A stretch of DNA of 55,859 nt from assembly GCA_016125135.1 (NCBI GenBank), contig WGMJ01000006.1, positions 1-55,859 on the forward strand, in the 5' to 3' direction. Below are positions 1 through 7,419 of this stretch, in pieces. Numbering within the stretch: position 1 is the first letter of the stretch; every line of letters starts with the position of its first letter. The position numbers and the translations under genes are program-made. The notes under the pieces were generated by a model, which was not told where the DNA came from, did not search any database, and saw only the letters and a list, made by a program, of their open reading frames with translations. The stretch comes from Alphaproteobacteria bacterium (GTDB lineage Bacteria > Pseudomonadota > Alphaproteobacteria > Micavibrionales > Micavibrionaceae).

Positions 1-381
1 CATCACTCACGCGGCATGGCTGGATCAGGCTTGCGCCCATTGTCCAATATTCCTAACTGCTGCCTCCCGTAGGAGTCTGGACCGTGTCTCAGTTCCAGTG
101 TGGGGGATCATCCTCTGAGACCCCCTACTGATCGTCGCCTTGGTGAGCTTTTACCTCACCAACTAGCTAATCAGACGCGGGCTGATCCTTGGGCGATAAA
201 TCTTTGGACCGGAGTCATTATGCGGTATTAGCGTAAGTTTCCCTACGTTATTCCGCACCCAAGGGCACATTCCCACGCGTTACGCACCCGTGCGCCACTC
301 TCTATTGCTAGAGCGTTCGACTTGCATGTTTTAGGCCTGCCGCCAGCGTTCGTTCTGAGCCAGGATCAAACTCTTAAGTTT
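1..381 (-). rRNA. rrs: 16S ribosomal RNA, 5' part (truncated by window edge)
   Basis: Read on the minus strand this begins near 381 and contains the universal 5' block AGAGTTTGATCCTGGCTCAG (about 375-356) and the conserved ACTCCTACGGGAGGCAGCAG block close to the left edge. About the first 380 nt of the gene are present and the rest lies outside the window. The short helix around 300-320 and the block GGCGCACGGGTGCGTAACGCGT are typical of Alphaproteobacteria. The 5' end was placed by alignment to the start of known 16S genes and may be off by a few bases. Confidence 0.97.
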
Positions 382-508
382 AATCCCATTTAGTATCAAA
401 GTACTAAAAGTCATATTAACGTTGACCTGCTATTTGCGTATAAATATCACACATCATAGATGTGTGAATGCGTCATAGAAATATGATGCTTATAACAAAC
501 AACAGATC

Positions 509-520
509 GTTTAAAGGGCA
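509..520 (-). promoter_or_regulatory. boxA-like antitermination site in the rRNA leader
   Basis: On the minus strand this reads TGCCCTTTAAAC, matching 9 of 12 positions of the E. coli rrn boxA TGCTCTTTAACA. It lies in the transcribed leader, about 140 nt after the predicted start and 130 nt before mature 16S. That is where NusB/S10-dependent antitermination complexes load on rRNA operons. The role is inferred from position and similarity. Confidence 0.5.
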
Positions 521-663
521 TCCAATGCCTTTTTAATCTGCTGCCTGCGCATCTTTTCTTTTCAAAACCACGATGTCCAAGAACAAAATTCCGGCACAAA
601 AGAACGCCTTGCAGCGAAGCATTTCTGCCAAAAGGTATTTCCATTTTCAGGAAGGTGAGCGAG

Positions 664-692
664 CTAATACAAATTAGTTCCGCTCTTGTCAA
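664..692 (-). promoter_or_regulatory. Promoter of the 16S rRNA operon
   Basis: On the minus strand there is a perfect -35 box TTGACA (692-687), a 17-nt spacer and the -10 box TATTAG (669-664). Transcription would start near 657 and give a leader of about 275 nt before 16S. A GANTC site (702-706) lies just upstream. Confidence 0.7.
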
Positions 693-723
693 CTGCTATG
701 TGAATCTTTTTTCAAAAACCCTC

Positions 724-746
724 ATAACAAAGCCCCCTCGCGGGGG
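724..746 (-). terminator. Possible terminator downstream of the lipoprotein genes
   Basis: The sequence CCCCCGCGAGGGGG forms a short GC hairpin at 733-746. On the minus strand it is followed by a weak T-rich run, TTTGTTATG. It lies about 155 nt past the stop of the lipoprotein gene ending at 903 and just ahead of the rRNA promoter, so it may shield the rRNA unit from read-through. The T tract is poor, so the call is tentative. Confidence 0.4.
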
Positions 747-902
747 AACGTGCTTTATAGGGCACAGCCGCTCATAATGTCAAACTTTATTTTAAAAAAA
801 CGTTAAAAACATGGCATGGGAGGCTTGCATTTTGCGCATGACCGCTATAGCCCACACCTCACGACCATTTTTTATATAATTAAATCAATAAGTTAAGCCA
901 AA

Positions 903-1502
903 TCACTTGATGTATTGGCCACCCGAAGACGCGCGGGAAGGCGAAGAAGGCAGACTTTGCTGTTCTACTTTTTCAGGCACTGCTGGCGCTTCTGGGGCCG
1001 GCATAGAATTTTGCGCCTGTTTTTTCGGCTTGATCGGGCGCACCAGATCACGCACTTCGGAATTCATCGGCAGGATATAATCGTAAGTGCCAAGAATTTC
1101 GTTTTTCTCGAGATCAATCACGCGCAAGCTGATATCAACCTTCTCGTAATTATCATTGTAATGGCCTGTCAAAAGATAGCGTGCGGATTGCCCCGGCCCT
1201 TCCATCATACGAATGCCAAGCTGTACAAAACGTGATGCAATCTGGTGAACAACAACAGTTTGTATTGCTGCTGGCGCTTCAATCGGCTTCATGGGCTGCA
1301 GCGGCGCAACGCCCATGGTGCCACGCCAGTGCAAACGCCCCTTGACTTGCTGGCCGAGAATATCTGCAGCAGCGTAATTCATTGCTGTGAGGTTTATTTC
1401 TTCTTCGCCGGAGAGTGAATCCCATGTGTTTTGTACAAAATCACCACTGCATGATGTGAGCAAAAGTAGTGATGAAAAAAGTGCGATAAACTGCTTATTC
1501 AT
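903..1502 (-). CDS. Lipoprotein with FlgO-like domain
   Basis: This 199-residue protein has a lipoprotein signal: a hydrophobic stretch from residue 5, then LLTSC with the lipid-bearing cysteine at 18. The middle (about 35-150) resembles FlgO-type outer-membrane lipoproteins, with a segment on retrieving assembled protein (VVVHQIASRFVQLG) followed by a beta-rich part (YLLTGHY...ISLRVIDLEKNEI). The C-terminus (about 160-199) is proline- and serine-rich and looks disordered. The start overlaps the end of the upstream lipoprotein gene by 8 nt, so the two are translated together. No flagellar genes are nearby, so a flagellar role is not supported by context. The FlgO resemblance was judged by eye only. 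Confidence 0.75.
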   Translation of the reverse strand: MNKQFIALFSSLLLLTSCSGDFVQNTWDSLSGEEEINLTAMNYAAADILGQQVKGRLHWRGTMGVAPLQPMKPIEAPAAIQTVVVHQIASRFVQLGIRMMEGPGQSARYLLTGHYNDNYEKVDISLRVIDLEKNEILGTYDYILPMNSEVRDLVRPIKPKKQAQNSMPAPEAPAVPEKVEQQSLPSSPSRASSGGQYIK

Positions 1503-2085
1503 ACTGCTTTACCAGCGCATAAACGCCCATACGCTCTGCGAGTAAACGACCCGCTGAATCAGTGAGCGAAAGCCTGACAATGTATGGCGCATAAGGCTTT
1601 TTGATATGGTCGGCTTTCATCAATGTGCCCTTTGAAACCTCTTGTAAAGCGGCTGGTGTGGCCTCACGGATCTCGTAATTGAGCGTCAGTGATTTTGTTT
1701 TATCCGTGCCAATATAATAGCCGGCATCAACAAGTTTTTCGCCCATGAATAATTCAAACTCGTTGTTCAACCCCGTTCTCTCATGCGCACGGCTTAAGGG
1801 CTGCAGGAATAAGGTTTGCTCGAGCGCAAGGCCACGTGATTGAAGCCAAGCAAGTGCATCTGCGGACATGACATCCCACTGCTCCTGCACAGCAGCGCTA
1901 CGCTCTTCACGGTATTTTGATTGATCGTCCCACGGCGAAGTATGCACGCGGTTTTCCTCACGTAATTCCTGATGCGGCATATAACCACGCGGCATCCAGT
2001 TATAGCCATTGCCGAAGTAGTTATTACACGCGGCAAGAAGGGCCAGCACAGGAACAAAAGTCAGGATAAAAAGGGCACGATTCAT
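1495..2085 (-). CDS. Lipoprotein, unknown function
   Basis: A 196-residue protein with signal sequence and lipobox LLAAC (cysteine 20), so probably anchored to the outer membrane from the periplasmic side. Residues about 75-190 follow the same rough pattern as the neighbouring lipoprotein: a helix (ELFMGEKLVDAGYYI), then strands (LTLNYEIRE ... IVRLSLTDSAGRLL). The two may be tandem relatives. It lies between the NYN-domain gene (78-nt gap) and the second lipoprotein gene (8-nt overlap). The start codon has no clear ribosome binding site but fits the signal peptide. I do not recognise a specific function. Confidence 0.75.
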   Translation of the reverse strand: MNRALFILTFVPVLALLAACNNYFGNGYNWMPRGYMPHQELREENRVHTSPWDDQSKYREERSAAVQEQWDVMSADALAWLQSRGLALEQTLFLQPLSRAHERTGLNNEFELFMGEKLVDAGYYIGTDKTKSLTLNYEIREATPAALQEVSKGTLMKADHIKKPYAPYIVRLSLTDSAGRLLAERMGVYALVKQYE

Positions 2086-2163
2086 ATGGCTATTAGGGTA
2101 TCAAAAAAGCCCGCGCCCGCAAACCGCCTAATTTTAATGGTTTTACCGGAATCGGGGGAACTT

Positions 2164-2781
2164 TTATGTTGCTATTTTTGCCGGACGCAGCTCATTCCCG
2201 TCCTGTTGCGCAAGCTCGCGCCCTTCGCGGCGGATAAATCTGGCCAGATTGGCCAGATCAATGAAATGGTCGGCCTGACGCCGGAGCTCATCTGACATCA
2301 TGGGCGGATTTGACTGGATGGTCCCGACAGCCGTGACGCGCACGCCTTTTCTTTGAAGGGCTGCGACAAGTTTCGAGAAATCGCCATCGCCCGAGAAAAT
2401 GACGGCATGGTCGATCTGGTCAGCCAGTTCAAGCGCATCAACCGTTAGGTCCACATCGAAATGTGCTTTAGTTTTGCGTCGTGTGGCACCCTCACCGACT
2501 TCGCGCACAGCCTTCGTAACCATTGTAAAACCGTTATAATCAAGCCAGTCAACGAGCGGGCGAAGCGGTGAATATTCGGCATCTTCCAGCAGCGCGGTGT
2601 AGTAAAAAGCGCGGACAAGGTGGCTTCGCTCGGCAACCCAGCGCAGCAATAATCTATAATCTATGTCAAACTCTAATGCTTTGGCCGCGCCGTATAAATT
2701 CGCCCCATCAATGAAAAGGGCTACTTTTTCATCGGGGTAAAACGGGTAGCTTGTTTTAGCCGTGGTGGGCTCTGTTTTCAT
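2164..2781 (-). CDS. NYN-domain (LabA/DUF88-type) putative ribonuclease
   Basis: A 205-residue protein with a PIN-like NYN fold. The first acidic motif is LFIDGANLYG near the N-terminus, and KTKAHFDVDLTVDAL and IFSGDGDFSKLV supply the further aspartates that normally bind a metal ion. Family members are thought to cleave RNA, but substrates are mostly unknown. I chose the ATG at 2781 because AAAGGA lies 8 nt upstream; an in-frame ATG at 2844 has no ribosome binding site. The gene is divergent from rpoZ, and the two promoters share a short inverted repeat. The extra C-terminal part (about 185-205) is charged. Confidence 0.85.
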   Translation of the reverse strand: MKTEPTTAKTSYPFYPDEKVALFIDGANLYGAAKALEFDIDYRLLLRWVAERSHLVRAFYYTALLEDAEYSPLRPLVDWLDYNGFTMVTKAVREVGEGATRRKTKAHFDVDLTVDALELADQIDHAVIFSGDGDFSKLVAALQRKGVRVTAVGTIQSNPPMMSDELRRQADHFIDLANLARFIRREGRELAQQDGNELRPAKIAT

Positions 2782-2854
2782 GTGATATTCCTTTACGCAG
2801 TGTACGCAGGCCTTAAAAATGGCCCCTTTATGCGTATTATTCATATATTTTTTA

Positions 2855-2871
2855 GCTTGATGTTTTCAAGC
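2855..2871. repeat. Inverted repeat between the NYN gene and rpoZ
   Basis: GCTTGA-TGTTT-TCAAGC is a perfect 6-bp dyad with a 5-bp spacer. Its left arm contains the rpoZ -35 box, and its right arm, read on the other strand, contains TTGAAA, a candidate -35 for the NYN gene. It could be an operator acting on both promoters. No matching regulator is identified. Confidence 0.4.
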
Positions 2872-2885
2872 ATTATTCCTATAAA
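2857..2885 (+). promoter_or_regulatory. rpoZ promoter
   Basis: TTGATG (2857-2862), a 17-nt spacer and TATAAA (2880-2885) form a good sigma-70-type promoter. The start would be near 2892, leaving a 44-nt leader that contains the rpoZ ribosome binding site. Confidence 0.6.
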
Positions 2886-2935
2886 TGGCCCTTAAATATT
2901 TTCCCTGCTGAAGGGAACCAAAGAAGGATGGAGCT

Positions 2936-3346
2936 ATGGCCCGCGTAACCGTTGAAGATTGTGTCACTATTGTCCCGAACCGTTTCGAGCTTGTTATGGT
3001 TGCAGCGCAGCGCGCTCGCCGTATCGGCACCGGTGCATCGCTGACAATTGAACGCGACAATGACAAGAACCCTGTTGTTTCCCTGCGCGAGATTGCAGAA
3101 GAAACTGTTGTTGTTGATGATTTGAAAGAAGATCTGGTGAAAAGCCACCAGCGCCTGCTGCACATTGCCGAAGATGATAACGAGAAAATCGACAATATGG
3201 ACGGTGAAGAAGAATGGTCAGCTCTTGTATCGCAATCATCGCCAAAAGGCTTTGAAGATATCGATATGAGCGGTGATGACGATAGTGACGACGAGGCCGG
3301 CATGGAAGATCTGGCTGGTATCGGCGGCGACACCGACGAAGAATAA
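2936..3346 (+). CDS. rpoZ: RNA polymerase omega subunit
   Basis: A 136-residue protein. The N-terminal 60 or so residues carry the omega signature, including [23 protein letters not shown] and the helix with [11 protein letters not shown]. Omega binds the beta' subunit and aids polymerase assembly, and in many bacteria it forms part of a ppGpp site, which fits its place before the rsh gene. Residues 75-136 are an acidic tail rich in Asp and Glu, as in many alphaproteobacterial omegas, which makes the protein longer than E. coli omega (91 residues). A strong AAGAAGGA ribosome binding site precedes the ATG, and a terminator follows. Confidence 0.97.
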   Translation: MARVTVEDCVTIVPNRFELVMVAAQRARRIGTGASLTIERDNDKNPVVSLREIAEETVVVDDLKEDLVKSHQRLLHIAEDDNEKIDNMDGEEEWSALVSQSSPKGFEDIDMSGDDDSDDEAGMEDLAGIGGDTDEE

Positions 3347-3378
3347 GAACTTTTTAATCTAAAAAAGACAAAATTAAG

Positions 3379-3412
3379 CCTCCCGCCATATATCAAGAGC
3401 GGGAGGTTTTTT
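3379..3412 (+). terminator. Rho-independent terminator after rpoZ
   Basis: An 8-bp stem CCTCCCGC / GCGGGAGG with a 12-nt loop is followed by six T residues (3407-3412). It ends the rpoZ transcript. A perfect TATAAT begins only two bases after the T tract, so the downstream rsh gene appears to have its own promoter here. Confidence 0.9.
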
Positions 3413-3413
3413 G

Positions 3414-3419
3414 TATAAT
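3414..3419 (+). promoter_or_regulatory. Candidate -10 box of rsh, directly behind the rpoZ terminator
   Basis: This is a perfect TATAAT whose last base is 10 bases before the A of the ATG at 3429. A start 6-7 nt downstream of the box would give a leader of 3-4 nt. No good -35 box is seen; the matching position lies inside the terminator stem-loop. The assignment rests on the -10 match and the lack of a ribosome binding site. Confidence 0.4.
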
Positions 3420-3428
3420 AGTTTTGAA

Positions 3429-5597
3429 ATGGTCACCGCCGCCGCCCTTGCCGATAAAATTAAAGCGTACAACCCCGCCGTTGATGCCGAGAGTATCCAG
3501 CGTGCAGAGGATTTCGCCAAAAAAATGCATGAGGGGCAAACACGTTCATCGGGCGAACCTTACTACACACACCCGATGGAGGTGGCGTCCATCCTTGCAG
3601 ACTTGAAGCTGGACCAAGGCAGTATTGTTACAGCGATTTTACATGACACACTGGAAGATACTGCTGCCACCAATGACGATCTTGAAAAGAATTTCGGCAA
3701 GGAAGTTGCCATCCTTGTGAACGGCGTCAGCAAGCTCACCAAGATTGAAAGCCAGACAGTTGAAGGCAAGCAGGCCGAGAATTTCCGCAAGCTTGTGCTT
3801 GCCATGTCGGAAGACATCCGTGTGCTTCTCGTAAAACTTGCAGACCGTTTGCACAATATGCGCACACTTGAGCACGTCAAGCCCGAGAAGCGCCGCCGTA
3901 TTGCACGTGAAACACTCGAGATTTACGCGCCCCTTGCCGAGCGTATCGGTGTGCACCGTATCAAGGAAGAGCTGGAAGATCTTGCTTTCAGTAGTCTGAA
4001 CCCTGAAGCGCGGGAAAGTATAACAAACAGGCTTGATTTCTTGCGTTCCGAAGGCTCGAACCTCGTGAGCGAGATTATTGGTCAACTCACAAAAGTTTCA
4101 AAAGAAGCCGGCATCGAAGCTGAGATTACCGGCCGTGAAAAGACCCGCTATTCCATCTGGAAGAAGATGCAGCGGAAAAATATTTCGTTTGAACAGCTTT
4201 CCGACATTATGGCGTTCCGGATTGTCGTGAAAGACATTGCTGAATGCTACCACATGCTGGGCATCATCCACTCGAAATACCCGACTGTGCCAGGGCGTTT
4301 TAAAGATTTTATTTCCACCCCGAAACCCAACGGCTATCGCTCCATCCACACAACCGTTATCGGGCCTGATAATAACCGCATTGAAATTCAAATCCGTACT
4401 AGCGATATGCATGAGGAAGCAGACCTTGGTGTGGCTGCACACTGGGCCTACAAGCAGGACTCGCTTGCTGCCACATTGAAGGATGCCAAGAAATACCGCT
4501 GGCTGCGCGAACTACTTGATATTATCGAGCAGGACCAGAAACCAGAAGATTTCCTAGAAAACACAAAGCTGGAGCTATTTCAGGATCAGGTTTACGTGTT
4601 CACGCCCAAAGGTGATCTTATTGAACTGCCAAGCGGTTCGACCCCTGTTGATTTCGCCTATGCGATCCACTCGAATGTAGGCGATAAAACAGTCGCCTCG
4701 AAAATAAACGGTCGTATTGCACCACTGAATACCAAATTGCAAAATGGTGATCAGGTAGAAGTTACAACCACCAAAAACGGCACGCCCTCACCAACGTGGG
4801 AGCGTTTTGTTGTTACAGGAAAAGCAAAATCGCATATACGCCGCTATGTCCGCGCGCAGCAGCGCATCGAGTATATCAGCCTTGGTAAGGCGCTGCTGCA
4901 AAAGACCTTCCGTACGGAAGGATACGAATTTACCGAGAAAGCTGTTGCAGGTGTTGTACAACAACTTGAAATGGAAGAGCTGGATGATGTTTATGCTGGC
5001 ATTGGTTCCGGCAACCTGACAGCACGCGCGGTTTTCCTGACAATCTTCCCCGGCCATATTGAAACTGAATATAAAAAAGATGTTCTCTCCGAAGCCGAGC
5101 TTGGCAATATGGGGCCAGCAAAAAGGGCCTCGGGCAAAGAGCCGCCAATGCCGATTGTGGGGCTGGTGCCCGGCATGGCCGTGCATTATGCGCGTTGTTG
5201 CCACCCGCTGCCGGGGGATCGTATTGTCGGCATTGTAACAACAGGCAAGGGCATTACTATTCATACAAATGATTGTGAGACGCTAGAGCAATTTGCTGAT
5301 ACGCCTGAACGCTGGATTGATGTGTCATGGGGTGAAGGAAAAGATACGCCTGAGTCCCATGTTGGCCGTTTACTTGTGACCATTAACAATAAACCAGGCG
5401 CACTGGGCACACTCTCGACCGTCATTGCAAAAAGTGCTGGCAATATCACGAATTTGAAAATCACAAACCGGACAATTGATTTCTGGGATATGCTGATTGA
5501 TGTTTACGTGACCGATATCAAGCACTTGAATAATGTTATCGCTGCCTTGCGGGCAACGAACGCAGTTGTATCGGTTGAGCGGGCGCGGGGCCGCTAA
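3429..5597 (+). CDS. rsh: Bifunctional (p)ppGpp synthetase/hydrolase
   Basis: A 722-residue RelA/SpoT homologue that makes and breaks down the alarmone (p)ppGpp. The hydrolase motif HDTLEDT is intact (H72, D73, E76, D77). The synthetase domain (about 230-340) has RFKD at 290-293, the charge pattern of bifunctional enzymes rather than the EXDD of RelA-only synthetases, followed by YRSIHTTV. A TGS domain (about 386-447) and a C-terminal ACT domain (about 645-722) complete the usual long form. I use the ATG at 3429; a TTG at 3411 would extend the frame into the terminator T tract and matches no family sequence. No Shine-Dalgarno site precedes the ATG. It overlaps acpS by one base (TAATG). Confidence 0.97.
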   Translation: MVTAAALADKIKAYNPAVDAESIQRAEDFAKKMHEGQTRSSGEPYYTHPMEVASILADLKLDQGSIVTAILHDTLEDTAATNDDLEKNFGKEVAILVNGVSKLTKIESQTVEGKQAENFRKLVLAMSEDIRVLLVKLADRLHNMRTLEHVKPEKRRRIARETLEIYAPLAERIGVHRIKEELEDLAFSSLNPEARESITNRLDFLRSEGSNLVSEIIGQLTKVSKEAGIEAEITGREKTRYSIWKKMQRKNISFEQLSDIMAFRIVVKDIAECYHMLGIIHSKYPTVPGRFKDFISTPKPNGYRSIHTTVIGPDNNRIEIQIRTSDMHEEADLGVAAHWAYKQDSLAATLKDAKKYRWLRELLDIIEQDQKPEDFLENTKLELFQDQVYVFTPKGDLIELPSGSTPVDFAYAIHSNVGDKTVASKINGRIAPLNTKLQNGDQVEVTTTKNGTPSPTWERFVVTGKAKSHIRRYVRAQQRIEYISLGKALLQKTFRTEGYEFTEKAVAGVVQQLEMEELDDVYAGIGSGNLTARAVFLTIFPGHIETEYKKDVLSEAELGNMGPAKRASGKEPPMPIVGLVPGMAVHYARCCHPLPGDRIVGIVTTGKGITIHTNDCETLEQFADTPERWIDVSWGEGKDTPESHVGRLLVTINNKPGALGTLSTVIAKSAGNITNLKITNRTIDFWDMLIDVYVTDIKHLNNVIAALRATNAVVSVERARGR

Positions 5598-5962
5598 TGC
5601 CTATTCAAGGTATCGGCACGGATATGGTAGAGGTCGCACGCATCGAGAAGTTGCTGCAAAACAAGGCCAAAAGATTCCTCGAGAAAGTTTTTACATCTGC
5701 CGAGATAAAAGAAGGCGCTTCGGCGAACCACTATGCGAAGCGTTTTGCTGCGAAAGAGGCATGCCTGAAGGCCTTAGGCACCGGCATGCGCGAAGGCTTG
5801 CGCTGGCATGACATGGAAATAACCAATGATGCACTGGGGTGCCCACACTTAAGCCTTTCAGGCGAGGCGTTGCGCTTGACGGGCACAGAAACGCCACGCA
5901 TTCACGTAAGCCTGAGCGATGAAACACATTATGCGCTGGCTTTTGTAATTATTGAGGGCTAA
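5597..5962 (+). CDS. acpS: Holo-[acyl-carrier-protein] synthase
   Basis: A 121-residue enzyme that transfers phosphopantetheine from CoA to the serine of apo-ACP, activating fatty acid synthesis. The family motifs are present: GIGTDMVEVARIE with the Mg-binding Asp 9, and RFAAKEACLKALG (49-61) with Glu 54 and Lys 58. Length matches the family. The ATG shares its A with the rsh stop, so translation is probably coupled. The gene sits in the common alphaproteobacterial order rsh-acpS-lepB-rnc-era (pdxJ, often present here, is missing). Confidence 0.96.
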   Translation: MPIQGIGTDMVEVARIEKLLQNKAKRFLEKVFTSAEIKEGASANHYAKRFAAKEACLKALGTGMREGLRWHDMEITNDALGCPHLSLSGEALRLTGTETPRIHVSLSDETHYALAFVIIEG

Positions 5963-5971
5963 AGTCCCTCC

Positions 5972-6766
5972 ATGAGTAATAACGAAGCCACCATGGATAA
6001 TACCGAAAACAAGGATATCAAGCAGGAAAAGCCGAAGGAGAAAGAGAGCTTCGGCGAGCTGGCTAAAACCGCGCTTATTGCAATTGTTCTCGCCCTCCTT
6101 ATCCGTTCACTTGCTTTCGAACCCTTCAATATCCCATCCGGCTCGATGGTGCCTACATTACTTGTCGGCGATTATCTGTTTATTTCAAAATATTCATACG
6201 GCTATAGCCGTTATTCATTTCCATTCGGGCTTGGCGGGTTTTCAGGGCGCATATTCGAAAAATCGCCGGAGCGTGGCGATGTAATTGTGTTCAAACTGCC
6301 AACCAACCGCTCTGTTGATTACATCAAAAGGCTTGTCGGTATGCCGGGTGATACAATTCAGGTTATCAATGGCCGGCTTTATATTAATGATACGCTTGTA
6401 GAGCGTGAAAGTGTTGGCTACAAGCGCTACAGCTCGGACGGACGTTCAGCTGTGCTGGTAAAAGAATATATTGAAACACTGCCAGGTGGCCGCAAACATT
6501 CTATATATGAAGAAACCGACAACGGGCCGTTTGATAACACAGAGAAGTTTTCTGTACCCGAAGGTCACTACTTCATGATGGGTGATAACCGTGATAATTC
6601 GCGCGACAGCCGCGCGACAGATTTTGTTGGCTTTGTTCCAGCCGACTTATTACTGGGCCGTGCCGAGCGTATTTTCTTCTCGGTTGATGGTTCGGCACAA
6701 TTTTTCGAATTTTGGAAGTGGCCCTTTGTGATCCGCTATGACAGGCTTTTTGACGCGATCCGATGA
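5972..6766 (+). CDS. lepB: Signal peptidase I
   Basis: A 264-residue inner-membrane protease that removes signal peptides from exported proteins. The cytoplasmic N-terminus is charged, and one membrane segment lies at about 31-48. The catalytic serine is S58 in IPSGSMVPTL and the catalytic lysine is K119 in DYIKRLVGMPGD. The late box GDNRDNSRDSR is present. There is a single predicted membrane span at the N-terminus, as in other alphaproteobacterial enzymes. The start at 5972 has no strong ribosome binding site, and an ATG at 5993 is an alternative. It overlaps rnc by four bases (ATGA). Confidence 0.96.
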   Translation: MSNNEATMDNTENKDIKQEKPKEKESFGELAKTALIAIVLALLIRSLAFEPFNIPSGSMVPTLLVGDYLFISKYSYGYSRYSFPFGLGGFSGRIFEKSPERGDVIVFKLPTNRSVDYIKRLVGMPGDTIQVINGRLYINDTLVERESVGYKRYSSDGRSAVLVKEYIETLPGGRKHSIYEETDNGPFDNTEKFSVPEGHYFMMGDNRDNSRDSRATDFVGFVPADLLLGRAERIFFSVDGSAQFFEFWKWPFVIRYDRLFDAIR

Positions 6767-7419
6767 GCACCTCTGAAAATTTCTGCAAAAAACTAGGCAT
6801 CTCTTTCAAGAGCCAATCACTGCTGGAGCAAGCGCTTACACACTCCTCACTTAAACAAGATGAGAATAACGAACGACTTGAATTTCTAGGGGACCGTGTT
6901 CTCTCGCTAGTACTTGCGCACGCACTTTTTACCCTGTTCAGGGATGAAAGCGAGGGGGAACTGGCAAAACGTCATGCGTCCCTTGTCCGTGGTGAGCTTT
7001 TAGCTGATATCGGCCGTGAAATCGGGCTGCCGGAAATTATAAAAATCGGGGGCGAAGCCTCCAACATCAATACCAATATCATTGCCGATGCTTTTGAGGC
7101 GCTTGTTGGCGCGCTTTATCTTGATAGTGGTTATCCGCCTTGCGAGAAACTGATTTTACAGCTTTGGGCAGAAAGACTGGCCGAGCACAACCCAATCCCT
7201 GAAGATCCGAAAACCAGCTTGCAGGAATGGGCGCAAAAACTAGGCAAGGGCTTGCCGCTTTACGAGATCACAAAACGCGAAGGCCCTGACCACGCCCCTG
7301 TTTTTACCATATCGGTTTCAGTTAAAGGCCTGCCTTCAATGCAGGGCATAGGCGCTTCGCGCAGGCTTGCTGAAAAAGAAGCCGCTAAGAATCTTTTGGC
7401 GCATATTCAGAAAAGCTGA
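6763..7419 (+). CDS. rnc: Ribonuclease III
   Basis: A 218-residue double-strand-specific endoribonuclease that processes rRNA precursors and some mRNAs. The signature NERLEFLGDRVL (36-47) carries catalytic Glu 40 and Asp 44. The second acidic site lies in ADAFEALVGALYLDSG. A double-stranded RNA-binding domain fills about 150-218 (DPKTSLQEWAQ to ASRRLAEKEAAKNLL). The start overlaps the lepB stop (ATGA) and the stop overlaps the era start (TGATG), so lepB, rnc and era are probably translated as a coupled set. Confidence 0.97.
   Translation: MSTSENFCKKLGISFKSQSLLEQALTHSSLKQDENNERLEFLGDRVLSLVLAHALFTLFRDESEGELAKRHASLVRGELLADIGREIGLPEIIKIGGEASNINTNIIADAFEALVGALYLDSGYPPCEKLILQLWAERLAEHNPIPEDPKTSLQEWAQKLGKGLPLYEITKREGPDHAPVFTISVSVKGLPSMQGIGASRRLAEKEAAKNLLAHIQKS

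Larger units (their letters stand above)
382..902. other. Non-coding stretch: rRNA leader and promoter, then intergenic DNA
   Basis: This stretch holds the 16S leader (382 to about 657, minus strand), a boxA-like site, the rRNA promoter and, further out, a GC-rich hairpin at 733-746. An open frame at 447-692 lies across the promoter and leader and is not credible as a gene. From about 766 to 902 I see only AT-rich DNA without a recognisable gene. Confidence 0.7.

Noticed and set aside
447-692. Open frame of 81 codons on the minus strand next to 16S
   Set aside because: It lies across the 16S promoter and leader, has no ribosome binding site and resembles no protein.
3411-3428. Earlier TTG start for rsh
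   Set aside because: It would place the first codons in the terminator T tract and add residues not seen in the family; the ATG at 3429 matches family N-termini.
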